A stretch of 64,000 nucleotides of DNA from Hydractinia symbiolongicarpus (GCF_029227915.1 NC_079880.1:25661501-25725500), one strand, 5' to 3'; counted from the first letter of the stretch, positions 12,004 to 22,886 are shown. Made by a program: numbers and translations. The notes: generated by a model from the letters alone, not told the origin.

Positions 12004-12167
12004 AGATTAATTTTTCGAATACCTTAGATAGTAATGGTAAAACACTTATAGGTCGGTGAATCCGCATAGTAATTTGTGTAGATACTGTTGTATGTACGTA
12101 TTAAGTTGTTCATAGATTAATTTTTCGAATATCTTAGATAGTAATGGTAAAACACTTATAGGTCGGT
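11960..12167 (-). repeat. 110-bp tandem duplication inside the LINE RT
   Basis: GTAGATACTGTTG...TAGGTCGGT occurs twice with a 110-bp period (for example GATACTGTTG at 11971 and 12081). The two units differ at a few positions, so the duplication is not brand new. It shifts the RT frame and separates the two RT fragments. Confidence 0.9.
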
Positions 12168-12897
12168 AATTTTTTTTATCCGTGGTGTCACCTTTCTTAT
12201 GTACAGGTGATACATCAGCCTCTTTCAATATGTCTGGGAATTCATTATTATCAAACGATTTGTTGATGCAATTGAGTAGTTGTTTAAAAGCACCCTCACT
12301 TTCTTTAAGAATTTTAACGGGAATTTCCCCACTAGAAGCTTTGTTTGTAGGTAAGTTTTTAATAGTCCTTTTAATGTCATCTAATGTTACTTTTTTAAAA
12401 GTAAAGAATGGCCAGGACGCTTGGATGAAATTTAAATTTCTAATTATGTTATCTATTATGTCAAGGTCATCCTCAAAGTTTTCACCCGGCCAGTTGTATA
12501 AATTTAAAGAACTTACAATATTTCCAAAGTAACAATTAAATGTTTTTGCAATATCATTTGATTTAGTCATTATGTTTCTTTGTTCAATTAAAATAATATT
12601 GCTGCTGTTTCCAGCTGCATGCTTATTTGAAAAATAAGGTTTACATACCACCCAAAAAGGTTTTGTATTTTTCTTAATGGGAAGTTTATTCATAAATTCT
12701 GTTTTAATTTCTTTGTTAAGTTTGGTGACGTAGTTTCGGTGTCTTTTGTAGATGGATACGTCTTCTGGCTTTCCAGTTTTAATTGCCCGTCGTTTTAGCA
12801 TAGAACGTTTCATTATCGCCTTACGAAGATTTTTATTATAGTGGGGCTTTTGGTTTCCTCGTATGACCTTTTTCTTTCTTGGAGCGTGTTTGTTCAA
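12046..12897 (-). pseudogene. LINE linker and N-terminal RT fragment
   Basis: About 283 residues ending in RT motifs 0-1: HKKGDTTDKKNYRPISVLPL, then LSKIFEKLIYEQL. The upstream part (KRHRNYVTKLNKEIKTEF, TKPFWVVCKPYF) is the usual linker between endonuclease and RT in CR1/jockey-type ORF2. The frame is lost at the 110-bp duplication. Confidence 0.8.
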
Positions 12898-12927
12898 TAC
12901 ATTTACAAATGTTTCTTGAAAGGTTTC

Positions 12928-13263
12928 CTATTTATCTACATTATTCTTTAAAGCATTTTGTAGTTCAACCTGAAAATCTTCTTTAATAAAGCTTTTATAG
13001 CTTCGATAATTAATAATTTTTGGTTCCTCCTTTTCGAAGGTAGATTTAAGAATAGAATATAACATGTGATGACAATCACTGAAACCTGTTTCGTATGAAT
13101 TTGTAAATTTAAAGCAGAATTTGCGATTTGTGAGGAGTAAATCAATGCTAGAACCCGAACCCTTAAAACATGTGTTGCCCTTAATGAGATTAACCAAATT
13201 GTGAGAGTTCATAAAATCAACCATTTTATCATTTTTAGTCTCAAGGTTATATTGACTGAACAC
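12928..13263 (-). pseudogene. end of the LINE AP-like endonuclease
   Basis: About 111 residues including GSGSSIDLLLTNRKF and FSDCHHMLYSI. The latter is the C-terminal S-D-C/H-H block of the APE-type endonuclease of non-LTR elements. All earlier catalytic motifs are missing because the element is truncated at its 5' side. Confidence 0.75.
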
Positions 13264-14925
13264 AACGTTTTGTAACTAAATATGTAAAACAAGACGTATG
13301 ATATACGTAAACAACCTCGTAAATGAAGTTTACGAAAAGCTGTCTAACAGATTGTGATTTCTGTTACGAAGTTAGACACGACATATTTTGCTATTCAGAT
13401 AGGCAATAATATTTGTTACACACTATGCAGTTATTTTTCAAAATTGATTTGTGAGATCTTCTTGAACTGAAAATTCTTCGAAAGTGAAGCCCAGAAGAGG
13501 AACGCAGAAAAATGATAGTCGATGAAAGGCTAGTTAGTGTTAGTGTTTTTAACGTAGCCTTCCCACGCATAGACCCTATCAAGGTAGGTTTCCATAGGGT
13601 TGGGCAGCAGTGTAGCGAATCTATGGGCTAAACCAACCTCGTTCTCAGGGCATTTTGGCTTTTTTGGTATTGGAACGGCGAAACATGAAGCAACAAACAA
13701 CGAAATTGCATTAGGCCGATCAGTTTCTTCGTCCCCCGCCACCTGCGTATGAAAGGGTAGATAAAAATTCAGTAAAAGGATGGAAGAATTACAATTTTTT
13801 TACGGATTTCATGGATGAATCCGGCTGAGACAACTTGTTCTCCGTTCATGTACTTTTTCTTGTATTTACATAGGTTAGCGATGTATTAACACTGTTTAAA
13901 ATATAATTCCCTCGACCCTAACACTAACCCACGGGCCAGGGTATCAATTGGAACGGGGTTATATATTGCTAACTATTTACATAACAGAATCGCTACTATT
14001 TTTGAAAAATAATAGGTTCAATGGGTCGCAAATTTTGACGTTTTTCACAAAGGTTTCAGAAATCTCGCGAAAGTTTATTCTTCACGAAGTTTAATCCCCC
14101 CTTACAGTACGCCTCTCCACCAGCGTAATTATTTTGTAGAATCGCGGGGAGCAGGGAAAACTTTCTAGGCAATATGTTAGTTTTGTGTTAAGTATCAACT
14201 TCTAATGTATCAGGGAAAACTTAGACAAATTTTGAAGATGGACTTAACCAAGCTATAAAAAAAGAATGGGAATCAGGTTGACGGTAGCCCGCATATGCTA
14301 GGTGATCTTGTCCTGCGGTATGTTAAGAATAAAGTGGCAGGCGCTAGAATCTTTTTGTTTTCTTCTCTACCCTCATTGTTCTCCTTATAATAAAATTTCT
14401 TATCGACCAGAGGGGTATTGAAGAAGCATATTTTTAAAATTTTTAATTTCATCTAATATGGCTATAATAACTAATTATTCCTTGCAATAGTATATGTAAA
14501 ATGTCATTTTTACTTCAACGTTTCGCGTCATAAAACTGTTCCAAATAGCACATTTTAAAACCATAATTCTTCCATTTTACCCCCTGAAAAGTAAGATGGT
14601 TTGCCCTGGTCAATAAGCTGGATATATACGGCCCAAAAGTCTAGAAGGACCTTTTCGCACGTGGTGTATCTAAAAAGAAAAATGTCGCAACAACGAAAAA
14701 AGTCAGCGAAGAGTAAGCAAAATAGATTTTATACACTCTTGCACACAGTTTTTTACAGAATCTTTTGCGATTTGCTACTACTAAAGCAAATTTTGTATCA
14801 GGGTAGAATTTTCTTTGTATAGTGCTTTTTCTGAGCGACTATATTTAGGGAACCCCTTTTTATAAAAATACAGCATGTGTTATTCCTGATTTACAATAAA
14901 ATATTTAGATATAACTTCACTACAG
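13264..14925. other. intergenic; one weak exon-like frame at 13530-13750
   Basis: No recognised repeat. On the minus strand an acceptor-like CATACGCAG is followed by an open frame (GDEETDRPNAISLFVASCF, PIPKKPKCPENEVGLAHRF). It is more GC-rich than its surroundings. I cannot assign it to a family and do not call it a gene. Confidence 0.3.
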
Positions 14926-16354
14926 TTTTTCACGATTTCCCTTTCGCAAGAGATTTCCCAACGTGTGACAAAAATATATCTCGATTTTATAGATCCTGAT
15001 ACTTCAAAGTCAATCCAACCTGTGACTACTCCTCCGACGTCAAGCCAGCAACCTGGAACCCCTCCGTATGTTTCTGGAGCTAGTCGTGTGCAGCTCAAAC
15101 GACAAAATAACGGTATGTCAGTTCAATTCGGTTTGTTTTTTCACCAGATGCCTGCAACGTTTGAGATTACCAGCCAGGAACTAAAACAGAACTTCATTTT
15201 TTTAGTAAAATTTTTTGGCGGTTTGGTTCATTTAAAACAAGGTGGCAGGATTTACTTTGTCAGATCGATATAAAAAATTAATTTTAAGGCTTTAAAAAAG
15301 TTCATTTTCAGCCCACCATTCTCTGAAGGTATATTTCAGAATTTATTTAGACTGTATGGTTGCCTATGTACAAAATCTTTCACCAGAAAAAAGAAGCAAA
15401 AGAAATCCAAACTGTCGATACTATAACATGCAGTTACAGACAAACGACGGAAGTTTTGAAGCTGTCTGTTACAAACCTGGGGCAAAAAGGTTATTTGAGG
15501 AAGCATGTACACAGAAATCAGCAATAAAGTTAACACGGTTCAAAAGAAAGGCAAACTATAAAAATAATTTGATACAAGATATCGAAATTGGAAAATTCAC
15601 AACAGTGTCTGGGGATACTGCTAATTTCCCATATGTAGGATTGAAAAAAGATGTGGCACAACTCACCACAGTCGTGGATATAAAATATCATGGTTATGAC
15701 AAACAAATGGTGTCTGTGGAAGGCTACATCAATGTCAATGAATGCTACCAGTCTGCGTATAGTCAATTCAGCTCCAAGAAAGAAGTTTACTTCAATGACG
15801 ATACCAACGCTATTGTCCTGACACTATGGGATGATTGCATAAATCTTGTTCCTCGAAGTGGGACATATAAATTATCTAATGTAATTGTGAGGTGTTTGGA
15901 ATCTTACAAGGATGAGCCTGTTATTATCAGCACAGTGTCGAGCACGGTGATTGAGATTTCAGTGGTTAACATCAAGCAAATGATGCCAGCTTTTACAATC
16001 AATCGCATAAAGAAATTCCCAATTCTGGATTTTAACATATCAGCAAGAAACAAAAAGTGTCCCAAATGCAAAACAAACGCTGCTGCCGATTCGCTGACTG
16101 ATTTTTTCAAATGCATTTCGTGCTCGTCTTTTTCAAGATATTCAAAACTTGAAACTATGCGAACAGTCAAAGTAACATTTGAAGAAGACAAAGAAAAGGA
16201 GGTAACAATATTTGGGATGCAGCTGCAAGATTATTGTGCACATTTTGGGATCAGCGTGAATGACGAAGATGCCATAACTGAAAGTTTTCTAAAAAACGAA
16301 AAATCAAGTGCTGTAGTTAATCGACAGGATGTGTGTGTTGCTTTTAAACATTAA
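14926..16354 (+). CDS. RPA1-like single-strand DNA-binding protein, Helitron-associated
   Basis: Two exons are predicted. The last is 15351-16354, preceded by TTTATTTAG. The upstream exon ends at 15112 with the donor ACG|GTATGT, and joining in phase 1 gives RQNND-CMVAYVQNLSP. The upstream exon probably starts after CACTACAG near 14925, and any further 5' exon is unknown. The protein has an OB-fold-like region (YYNMQLQTNDGSFEAVCYKP), a second OB-like segment (EVYFNDDTNAIVLTLWDD) and a C-terminal zinc ribbon with two CxxC pairs (CPKCKTN... CISCSSF), the layout of RPA1 domains B/C. Helitrons of plants and animals often carry RPA-like genes. This one runs towards the 3' end of the Rep-helicase ORF, so I infer it belongs to the same element. 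It could instead be an independent RPA paralogue. Confidence 0.65.
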
Positions 16355-17020
16355 CCAACTCAAAACTTTTATGAACACTTTTCAGTTATTATTGGTTGTT
16401 GTTTTTTGTTAACTTTGTGCACTTATGCATTTTATTTTTGGTTATATATTTGTGGGTAATTACTAACTATAGCTAGCTATAAGTGGCTCTACCTATATCT
16501 CTATCTTGTAACATTTCACAAAGGAACGAAAAAACTTACTTTCTTGTAGCCAGCACACGAAATTGCACTCTAGCTAAAACTACCACTCATATTTTGTTCG
16601 TAAATCAGTCATTGACACTGTAAGTGACTGGTTGGTTTTATATTTGATATGATAATGTTTAGATAGCAATAGATTTTGTTCTCAATAACATTTGCAGAGA
16701 CAACATCCTGTTCTCCTTAATTAGGCGGACGTCACAAATATTTGGTGTTAGAGTCACCGACCGACCCTAATTTTTGATCGAAATTTTTGATATACTGAGT
16801 CGGAAAAACTAAAATGACAAAAAAATATACGCTGGTTGTCTCCCCACAGCCATTACCCACCATTATTGTTGTGCTTCGCTTTAAAATGCGAAAAGGGTTC
16901 TGAGAACTAGTTGAAAACGGCGCGCGGAAACTCTATTTAAACGAGGTGCCAAAGTTATCATTAAATATCGGCGATTTAATGGCTGGATGGTTGGATACAA
17001 TTTTTCGAATTTTTGAGTTA
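16355..17020. other. gap between RPA-like gene and Rep-helicase
   Basis: Should hold the rest of the helicase (motifs IV-VI) if the Rep-helicase were complete, but on the minus strand I see no such motifs. Convergent 3' ends meet here. No hairpin with a terminal CTRR could be assigned confidently. Confidence 0.4.
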
Positions 17021-20000
17021 TCATTCACCATATGACGAGTAAACAGGTGCTGCTTTAATTGGTGGTAATTGATATAAATCTCCAGAAAATATAATACTGA
17101 TTCCAGCAAATGGCTTGTTTGTTGAACAGCCAAATATTTCTACAAGACGTTGGTGTATATGAAGCAGAAGTATGTTGGAGACCATTGACACTTCATCTAT
17201 GATAATTAACTGAAGTTCTGAAAGTTTATTTCTCAACATAGACCTTTTCTGATCACTTAATCTTGGTACGGTTTTACCAAATACATGTATAGGTATATTT
17301 AATCCAGAGTGAATCGTATTCCCATTTATATTAATAGCAGCAATGCCAGTGGGGGCTAACAGTAAAACACGAGGTTTTTCGGGATCTTTACCATGGTAAC
17401 TCATAGTTTTTGTCACTGATTGATAAACAGTATTAATTAAATGTGATTTTCCACAACCAGCTTTGCCTGTTAGAAAAATGTGGAGCGGTTCGTTTTTATG
17501 TTGAATAAATGCGTTACGGTTTTTGACTAGATTTCTAGCCCATTTATTTATCACATTAAAAATCAATCTTTGAATGTTATTCAATGACCGTATTAAACTA
17601 TTCAATTCATTATCATTCATGAAAGCAGAAGATGCTGATAATGACATATTTCTATTCTCGTTTATCTGAACTGAATTAATATCATCATCATCATCAACAT
17701 TATCCTGAACATTACTCAATATTTCTGTGGCGGCCAACATTTGTTCTACCTCATCATTTTCATGTTGGGCAAAAGCATCTGGGTTTTGGAGTAAATCACT
17801 ACGGAGATTATTCAAAGCTGTTTCTACTAACTCACCATATGGCTGTATAACTTGTTTGTTTCTGTTAATTATTTCTAAAACACCAGGTTCATGCAGTTTT
17901 TCCATGTAAGTACCACACTCTTTCCCTCTTAGTTCACATTCACTTCTAAATGGATAATACATGAATAAATGATGATGTGCAAATCCTTCTGGGTGTTTTT
18001 CTATTTTCGGACAATGCATTCTCAGAACAGCTTTCACTTTTCGGCATGTCAAAGTTTCTTTCACAGATGACATAAGTAGAACAGTCTTTGGTAACATAGA
18101 AGATGAATGATTTGCCTCCATTATTTCATCGACTAAAATCTCAGGTTGATTATCATTTTGTGCATCATTGGGCTTCAATTTAACATAGTAATTAGCTAAA
18201 AACTGTGCATAACAAAGTGTATCAATAATCTGGTATTTTCCACCTCTAAAATTTTTATCAGGGCGATCTAAGTATCTGTCGATCATATTACGCTTGAACA
18301 CATCAATGCTATCTTCAGGCAATTCTTTAATTTCATCTTCAGAAAGAAAAATTCTATATCGATGCTGTGGCATGTTACTATTAGCAAATGTAAGACCTGG
18401 ACATGTTTTTCTCAACCAAAGTTCAGGCATAATATGATAAACCGCTTCTTGAACAGAGCATTCTCTTTTCGTTGAATAGGCTCTAGCAATATCCTTCATA
18501 AGTTCAAATTTACTTTTTTTCAAATCTTTGGCCTCTCTTGATGCATGCTTCATTGCTTCTGAAGTTTCATCCTCAGATTTAGAAAAATAGGCACACATGT
18601 AAGTCACAGCCTTATAATGGTTGAAAACAGGCTGAATGTCCAAATTAGCTTCCCAAGCCATTAAACCTTCAATAAAATAATTATTGACAAAACATGAATT
18701 TGGTGGTCGTTTCAAATGCAACTGAAAGTCATTATCAGATGATATGGCTAGTGCACTATAGTATTCATTCTCAGATAGATCAAGTTTTGCTAAAATAGTA
18801 GGTATATCATCTAATTGGCAAAAGCCTTCCTTTAGAGGGTCTAAAAAATTGACTTTAAGAGGATTTAGATTTTTATCAATGTATGACTTGACTTTGCCCA
18901 ACAAGTTTTCTCTGTGTTCAAGAATTTCAGATCTGCGATGTTCATTGATGTCAATAGGTAAAGGTTCGGCAACAATAGTTTTCGCTGTGAAAAACTTTCC
19001 AAAGGAATACCTACACGGAATGTTTTTGTACTTTCGACATGATTTTGAGTGTGCATGTATTTGAAATGTTTTTACAAGATGATGTAATTCAGTATTTTCC
19101 TCCATAGTAGGAATATCTGCCTTGATGATGGCATCTACAAAGTCAATATATTCCTGCTTATTCTCTTTAAACAATTTTGGTGCACCAACAACCCATAGAA
19201 ATGAATGTATATGGGGGCTGCCTCTGAACTGAAACTCAAACCTTATGGCATAATACTCCACTTTACCTAAAGGACCATTTATAATGATCTCTTTGAAAAA
19301 CACTTCAACACGATATTGAAAATGTTTTGCCATAAACACTGGGTCCATATTCAAGATGTCACATCGTTCATGATAGGATAAATTTTTTAAGTCCTCTTCT
19401 GCAATCGAACCTCCACTCAATTTTAAAATTATTTTTACTAACTCATTCCAACGTAAATCAGCACAAGAAAGAGTCATAAAAAATGTTGGCAATCCCAACT
19501 GTTTAACCATGGCTAAAATTTCCAGAAGAAATCTTTTCCAATAAGCTGGTGTTCCCTTGATGGAATGCATAAAGTGAAATCCTTCGTCTGCTGCAATGAA
19601 TGAATTAACATTTTCCTTGAAATTGGAGGACAACATTCCAGCAGTCAACCCATCTCCCTTTACTTTCTTCAAGGCTATATTTATTTGACTAGACAGTTGC
19701 ATTTGCTGAAGAAGAGAATGTGCAAAAAATATATAATCTACATCAGAGGCAAATCGTCTTTTATAGTTTAATAGACGTTGATTAAAGTATTTACTTGCAC
19801 TCAGAGGTACATCTCTGTCTACATTGTAACCAAATTGTCCATTAGGAAAAAGATATGGGAAAGATAATGCCTCACATTGTTTATCAGCTAACATTCCTAA
19901 AGGTTTTATTCCTTCTCCAGGAGCTATCACAACACTTTCATCATGGACAACATGTGGTATATTGGCCACTAACACAGTATCTGGTGAACCAGCTTGCATT

Positions 20001-21799
20001 TCATTAAGTGGGTTTTCGTTTTCTTCTAATTCTTCATCAATAGCCCTATTTTCATTATTTTCATCATAAGATTCACCATCACTTGTAGCATTTGATACAT
20101 TGCTTAGATCACTTGGTATATTATTAAGTGAAATAATCACATCACTATACAGAGGATTATTTGACTTGAGAAATTCAAGTGCTGTTTGAATATACTCTGG
20201 CCTGACTGCTTGAAAATGTGCATGGCCACGATAACATAATTTTCGTTTTAATTTAACAGTTATTATGCCATTACTGTCAGCCCCTCTAGGTAATACTTTG
20301 GCAGTGTCACTAACATTTATTGGGACATTGCACACAGCCCCTTTAATCTTTGCCATTTGACCTTTTGGCATAATAATAACTTTTGTGAAAAGCATTCGTT
20401 TTGCAATAAGTATTCTCTCTAATTTATTTAATGATGACAACTGTGTAGGTTGTATATCAATTGTCAATTTATTCCATGATGCCTGGCAAGGGGTTTCCCC
20501 CTTTAAAAGTTTTTTATGACATGTTTTACAGACATAATAATTTGCATCATAACTCTCTACTAGCATACAGTAGGATTCTACATCAATTGAATAACGCCTT
20601 GCATCATACAAAACCACAGAATCTCTATAATGTAGTCTTTCACAACATACACATATATAAAATGGCCCATCAGATATTTTACGTTTGAATGTAGAGATCC
20701 TATCCTCACTGCTTTTTGCTATAGTACGTTTATGATAAGTCACACTGGCTTTGCATTTTTTTATATGTTCATGTTTTCTTGTGGTTTTGAGTCTGTCTCT
20801 GTAGACTGCATTGGCAATACACTTTGATTTTTTTTGTTTTGATGTGTCTTTAATTTTTTCATGATACAATGCTTTTCTCTTGGTTCCATGGATTGTCTGA
20901 AGGAAAGGTGATTTTCTTTTCAATGAATCTCTTGACTGAGAAGTCAACATAGAAACCCTAATAAATTGACATTCATATTGTGGTGGTGTTCCTTGGGACA
21001 GGGGCACATATATTGCACATATATACTTTTCAACCTGGAATAAGGAAGAAAATTTGAGTAAAACACAAGATCCTGTACCATCATCTGATATACATCCATT
21101 TGAATTACGACAATGTGGATCAAAAAGAAAATAATGTTTTTTGGTCCATACTACACATACGGTGAACCCACATACAATAATCAAGAATCCATCACCCACA
21201 TCATTATCAGATCCAAATAATGGAGTTAAAAAACGTTCATTGCAATTATGGAGAAAACCTGTTGCATTGTGTAACATTTGTACATCAAAGTCATTGTCAT
21301 CAAAATTAATAAGAGTTGGGAGATTAAGAATAGAAAGTGATCCCACAACATTTTGTTCACAATAAATTTTATCACCTTTTTTTAGTATAGAATCTAAATC
21401 AGCTGAGGTCCACAAAGCAACACGCCTATATATACTGTAAGATATTGCAAACAGACAATTACATAAGCACTGCGATCCAGCAGAATTTCCAAACTTAATG
21501 TCACCTTGATGGCAAGATGCTTTGACAGATTTTAAAACATTATATGTTCCAGGGCCAGGGTTACTCTCAATATCTCCTGCTTGAGCGAGAAAAAGGAATT
21601 GGAAAGTTGCTATATTTAAATTACATGATGAAATTATGAGGAGTATGGCTATGCCTAAAAGACATTTAGCATGCATTGAATTAAAATGCTTATTGATCAT
21701 CGATGTACCAAATATCTTTTTACTTTCTTTGCAAGTTTTTCCACAGAATGTACTATAAAAAACACCAATGTTAACCCTGTATGCTTGCAATGTGATCAT
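17021..21799 (-). CDS. Helitron/Helentron-type Rep-helicase with 2A motif and cysteine protease, helicase truncated
   Basis: One uninterrupted frame of about 1,590 residues (residue numbers count from the open frame at 21817; the first ATG is at 21799). A hydrophobic leader (about 49-78) precedes the 2A motif GDIESNPGP (81-89). A cysteine-protease-like domain follows (about 108-270), with GSQCLCNC (Q116/C117) and FDPHCRN (D233/H235), as in OTU and herpes-tegument-like (C76) deubiquitinases. Next are a Cys-rich finger (CVCC at 389-392, CKTC at 430-433) and the Helitron-like N domain with its rolling-circle Rep core. That core has MTLSCADLRWNELV, the HUH motif GSPHIHSF (H869, H871) and the YMCAYFSKSE tyrosine region (Y1073, Y1077). 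A PIF1-type helicase follows: Walker A GKAGCGKSH (1451-1459), DEVSMV and FSGDLYQLPP. It stops at residue 1598, before motifs IV-VI, so the helicase is incomplete unless it continues in an exon I could not find. The long open frame indicates a young copy. Confidence 0.85.
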   Translation of the reverse strand: MITLQAYRVNIGVFYSTFCGKTCKESKKIFGTSMINKHFNSMHAKCLLGIAILLIISSCNLNIATFQFLFLAQAGDIESNPGPGTYNVLKSVKASCHQGDIKFGNSAGSQCLCNCLFAISYSIYRRVALWTSADLDSILKKGDKIYCEQNVVGSLSILNLPTLINFDDNDFDVQMLHNATGFLHNCNERFLTPLFGSDNDVGDGFLIIVCGFTVCVVWTKKHYFLFDPHCRNSNGCISDDGTGSCVLLKFSSLFQVEKYICAIYVPLSQGTPPQYECQFIRVSMLTSQSRDSLKRKSPFLQTIHGTKRKALYHEKIKDTSKQKKSKCIANAVYRDRLKTTRKHEHIKKCKASVTYHKRTIAKSSEDRISTFKRKISDGPFYICVCCERLHYRDSVVLYDARRYSIDVESYCMLVESYDANYYVCKTCHKKLLKGETPCQASWNKLTIDIQPTQLSSLNKLERILIAKRMLFTKVIIMPKGQMAKIKGAVCNVPINVSDTAKVLPRGADSNGIITVKLKRKLCYRGHAHFQAVRPEYIQTALEFLKSNNPLYSDVIISLNNIPSDLSNVSNATSDGESYDENNENRAIDEELEENENPLNEMQAGSPDTVLVANIPHVVHDESVVIAPGEGIKPLGMLADKQCEALSFPYLFPNGQFGYNVDRDVPLSASKYFNQRLLNYKRRFASDVDYIFFAHSLLQQMQLSSQINIALKKVKGDGLTAGMLSSNFKENVNSFIAADEGFHFMHSIKGTPAYWKRFLLEILAMVKQLGLPTFFMTLSCADLRWNELVKIILKLSGGSIAEEDLKNLSYHERCDILNMDPVFMAKHFQYRVEVFFKEIIINGPLGKVEYYAIRFEFQFRGSPHIHSFLWVVGAPKLFKENKQEYIDFVDAIIKADIPTMEENTELHHLVKTFQIHAHSKSCRKYKNIPCRYSFGKFFTAKTIVAEPLPIDINEHRRSEILEHRENLLGKVKSYIDKNLNPLKVNFLDPLKEGFCQLDDIPTILAKLDLSENEYYSALAISSDNDFQLHLKRPPNSCFVNNYFIEGLMAWEANLDIQPVFNHYKAVTYMCAYFSKSEDETSEAMKHASREAKDLKKSKFELMKDIARAYSTKRECSVQEAVYHIMPELWLRKTCPGLTFANSNMPQHRYRIFLSEDEIKELPEDSIDVFKRNMIDRYLDRPDKNFRGGKYQIIDTLCYAQFLANYYVKLKPNDAQNDNQPEILVDEIMEANHSSSMLPKTVLLMSSVKETLTCRKVKAVLRMHCPKIEKHPEGFAHHHLFMYYPFRSECELRGKECGTYMEKLHEPGVLEIINRNKQVIQPYGELVETALNNLRSDLLQNPDAFAQHENDEVEQMLAATEILSNVQDNVDDDDDINSVQINENRNMSLSASSAFMNDNELNSLIRSLNNIQRLIFNVINKWARNLVKNRNAFIQHKNEPLHIFLTGKAGCGKSHLINTVYQSVTKTMSYHGKDPEKPRVLLLAPTGIAAININGNTIHSGLNIPIHVFGKTVPRLSDQKRSMLRNKLSELQLIIIDEVSMVSNILLLHIHQRLVEIFGCSTNKPFAGISIIFSGDLYQLPPIKAAPVYSSYGE
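21551..21577 (-). other. 2A ribosome-skipping motif (GDIESNPGP)
   Basis: Minus-strand codons read G-D-I-E-S-N-P-G-P, then G. This satisfies the D-(V/I)-E-x-N-P-G-P consensus, at which translation skips the Gly-Pro bond. It directly follows about 27 hydrophobic residues in the leader of the Rep-helicase. Predicted products are a short leader peptide and the rest of the protein starting with proline. Confidence 0.9.
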
Positions 21800-21817
21800 T
21801 TTAAATTTTGAACACAC

Positions 21818-22884
21818 ACAAACACTTCAAGTTTCGTGTTTCTGGAGTAACCAAAGAGAGTTATATAAAAATAAACCAAATACAAAGTAATAATTCTCAG
21901 TAGTGTTGTACTGCACTAAGTGATAGATTTCAATATATATATTTGTATTTCTAGTTGATGTTGATAATAATTCTGTGATTTATGAAATATTTCAATTTTC
22001 AATGGGTCAGTCTGGGGCAAACTGACTGACAGGAAGAAAAAGACCACAAGCCCCACCTAAAATTTGCGAAATTCAGTAGACCCCCAAAAAAGAATGGGGT
22101 ATATATAAGAGAGTCACTCAGCGAGAAAAAGCAAAATAAAAAAAATAATATATGAGTAAATCTTAATTGTTCGAAAAAGGAAATAGCTGTAGTTAAAAAA
22201 TATATTACCAGAACTGTCACAAACAGCAAAATTTGTTAAAAAGAATCCTGTGCACTTATGGCGCAAGGCAAATAACAAGAACGGAATCGGAAAATTTACG
22301 TTCTTTCGGAGTGTTTCCGAAATCATATTTCTCTATGTTGGTGTGTCATTAGCGTAGCGAAAAGAATTCCGTTCTCGTCATTATTTACAATATAATTTGC
22401 CTTTTGCTTACATTTTAACCAAATTTTGTAAAATCGATGTATTTAATAAATTGATATGGTGGAGCGTCTTCGTTTCTCTTGTACGTAATGTTGTGGAAAT
22501 TTTATTTTTCGCAGACTACTTTTCAGGTTTCTCTCTTCTTACGTAATGTTGTGGAAATTTTATTTTTCGCAGACTACTTTCCAGGCTTTTGGGGAGACCT
22601 TAATTCTGCCTACATTCACTTTTGTAAACTTTGGTGGAAACACTTTTACTTTACCAGTTAGTTAAATAATGCTTTTGAATGTTATCTTGTTAAAAAATAA
22701 AATTTATAACAGCACAGAAAAAAAAAGAAAAAATAGTTACCAAGATGAGATTCGAACACACGACTACTCCCGTGTCGGTGCTCAGAGAGGCAAAAATTTC
22801 CATTCTTGTAGGACACATTTGCGTTTTAATACAAGCTCGTAATAATTCTGATTTTTAAAAGAGTTACTGCCACCTGAAGATAAG
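21818..22884. other. upstream of Rep-helicase; AT-rich, one direct repeat
   Basis: No gene recognised. 22474-22587 contains two copies, 58 bp apart, of a segment containing TACGTAATGTTGTGG and TTTCGCAGACTACTTT. A tRNA-like B-box near 22750 was examined and rejected. Confidence 0.45.
22474..22587. repeat. 58-bp tandem duplication
   Basis: TACGTAATGTTGTGGAAATT is present at 22482 and 22540, with near-identical following sequence. Two units. Confidence 0.9.
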
Positions 22885-22886
22885 AA

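Larger units (their letters stand above)
10677..13263 (-). mobile_element. 5'-truncated LINE, CR1/L2-like, with (ATT)n tail
   Basis: On the minus strand the order is the end of an apurinic-like endonuclease, a linker, a reverse transcriptase, a C-terminal region, and an (ATT)n simple-repeat tail at 10677-10704 (AAT on plus). The tail and RT type fit the CR1/L2/Rex group of non-LTR elements. Copying begins inside the endonuclease near 13263, the usual 5' truncation. The coding region is broken by frame changes at about 12900-12930 and by a 110-bp tandem duplication in the RT (see the repeat at 11960-12167). This copy cannot encode a working protein. Confidence 0.8.
14926..21817. mobile_element. 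Helitron/Helentron-like unit, ends not defined
   Basis: The combination of HUH Rep, PIF1 helicase, cysteine protease and RPA-like gene within 7 kb is the known gene set of Helitron-group rolling-circle transposons. Rep-helicase and RPA converge. Neither terminus was identified, so the outer limits given are simply those of the two genes. Confidence 0.6.

Noticed and set aside
12182-12532. 116-residue plus frame
   Set aside because: Antisense of the LINE RT N-terminal region.
13530-13742. Exon-like minus frame with acceptor-like CATACGCAG
   Set aside because: Suggestive composition but no family, no donor and no partner exon; left as an unassigned note.
22740-22830. tRNA-like B-box (TGTTCGAATCTC on minus)
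   Set aside because: The T-arm pairs poorly and no D-arm or acceptor stem of the right spacing could be built.
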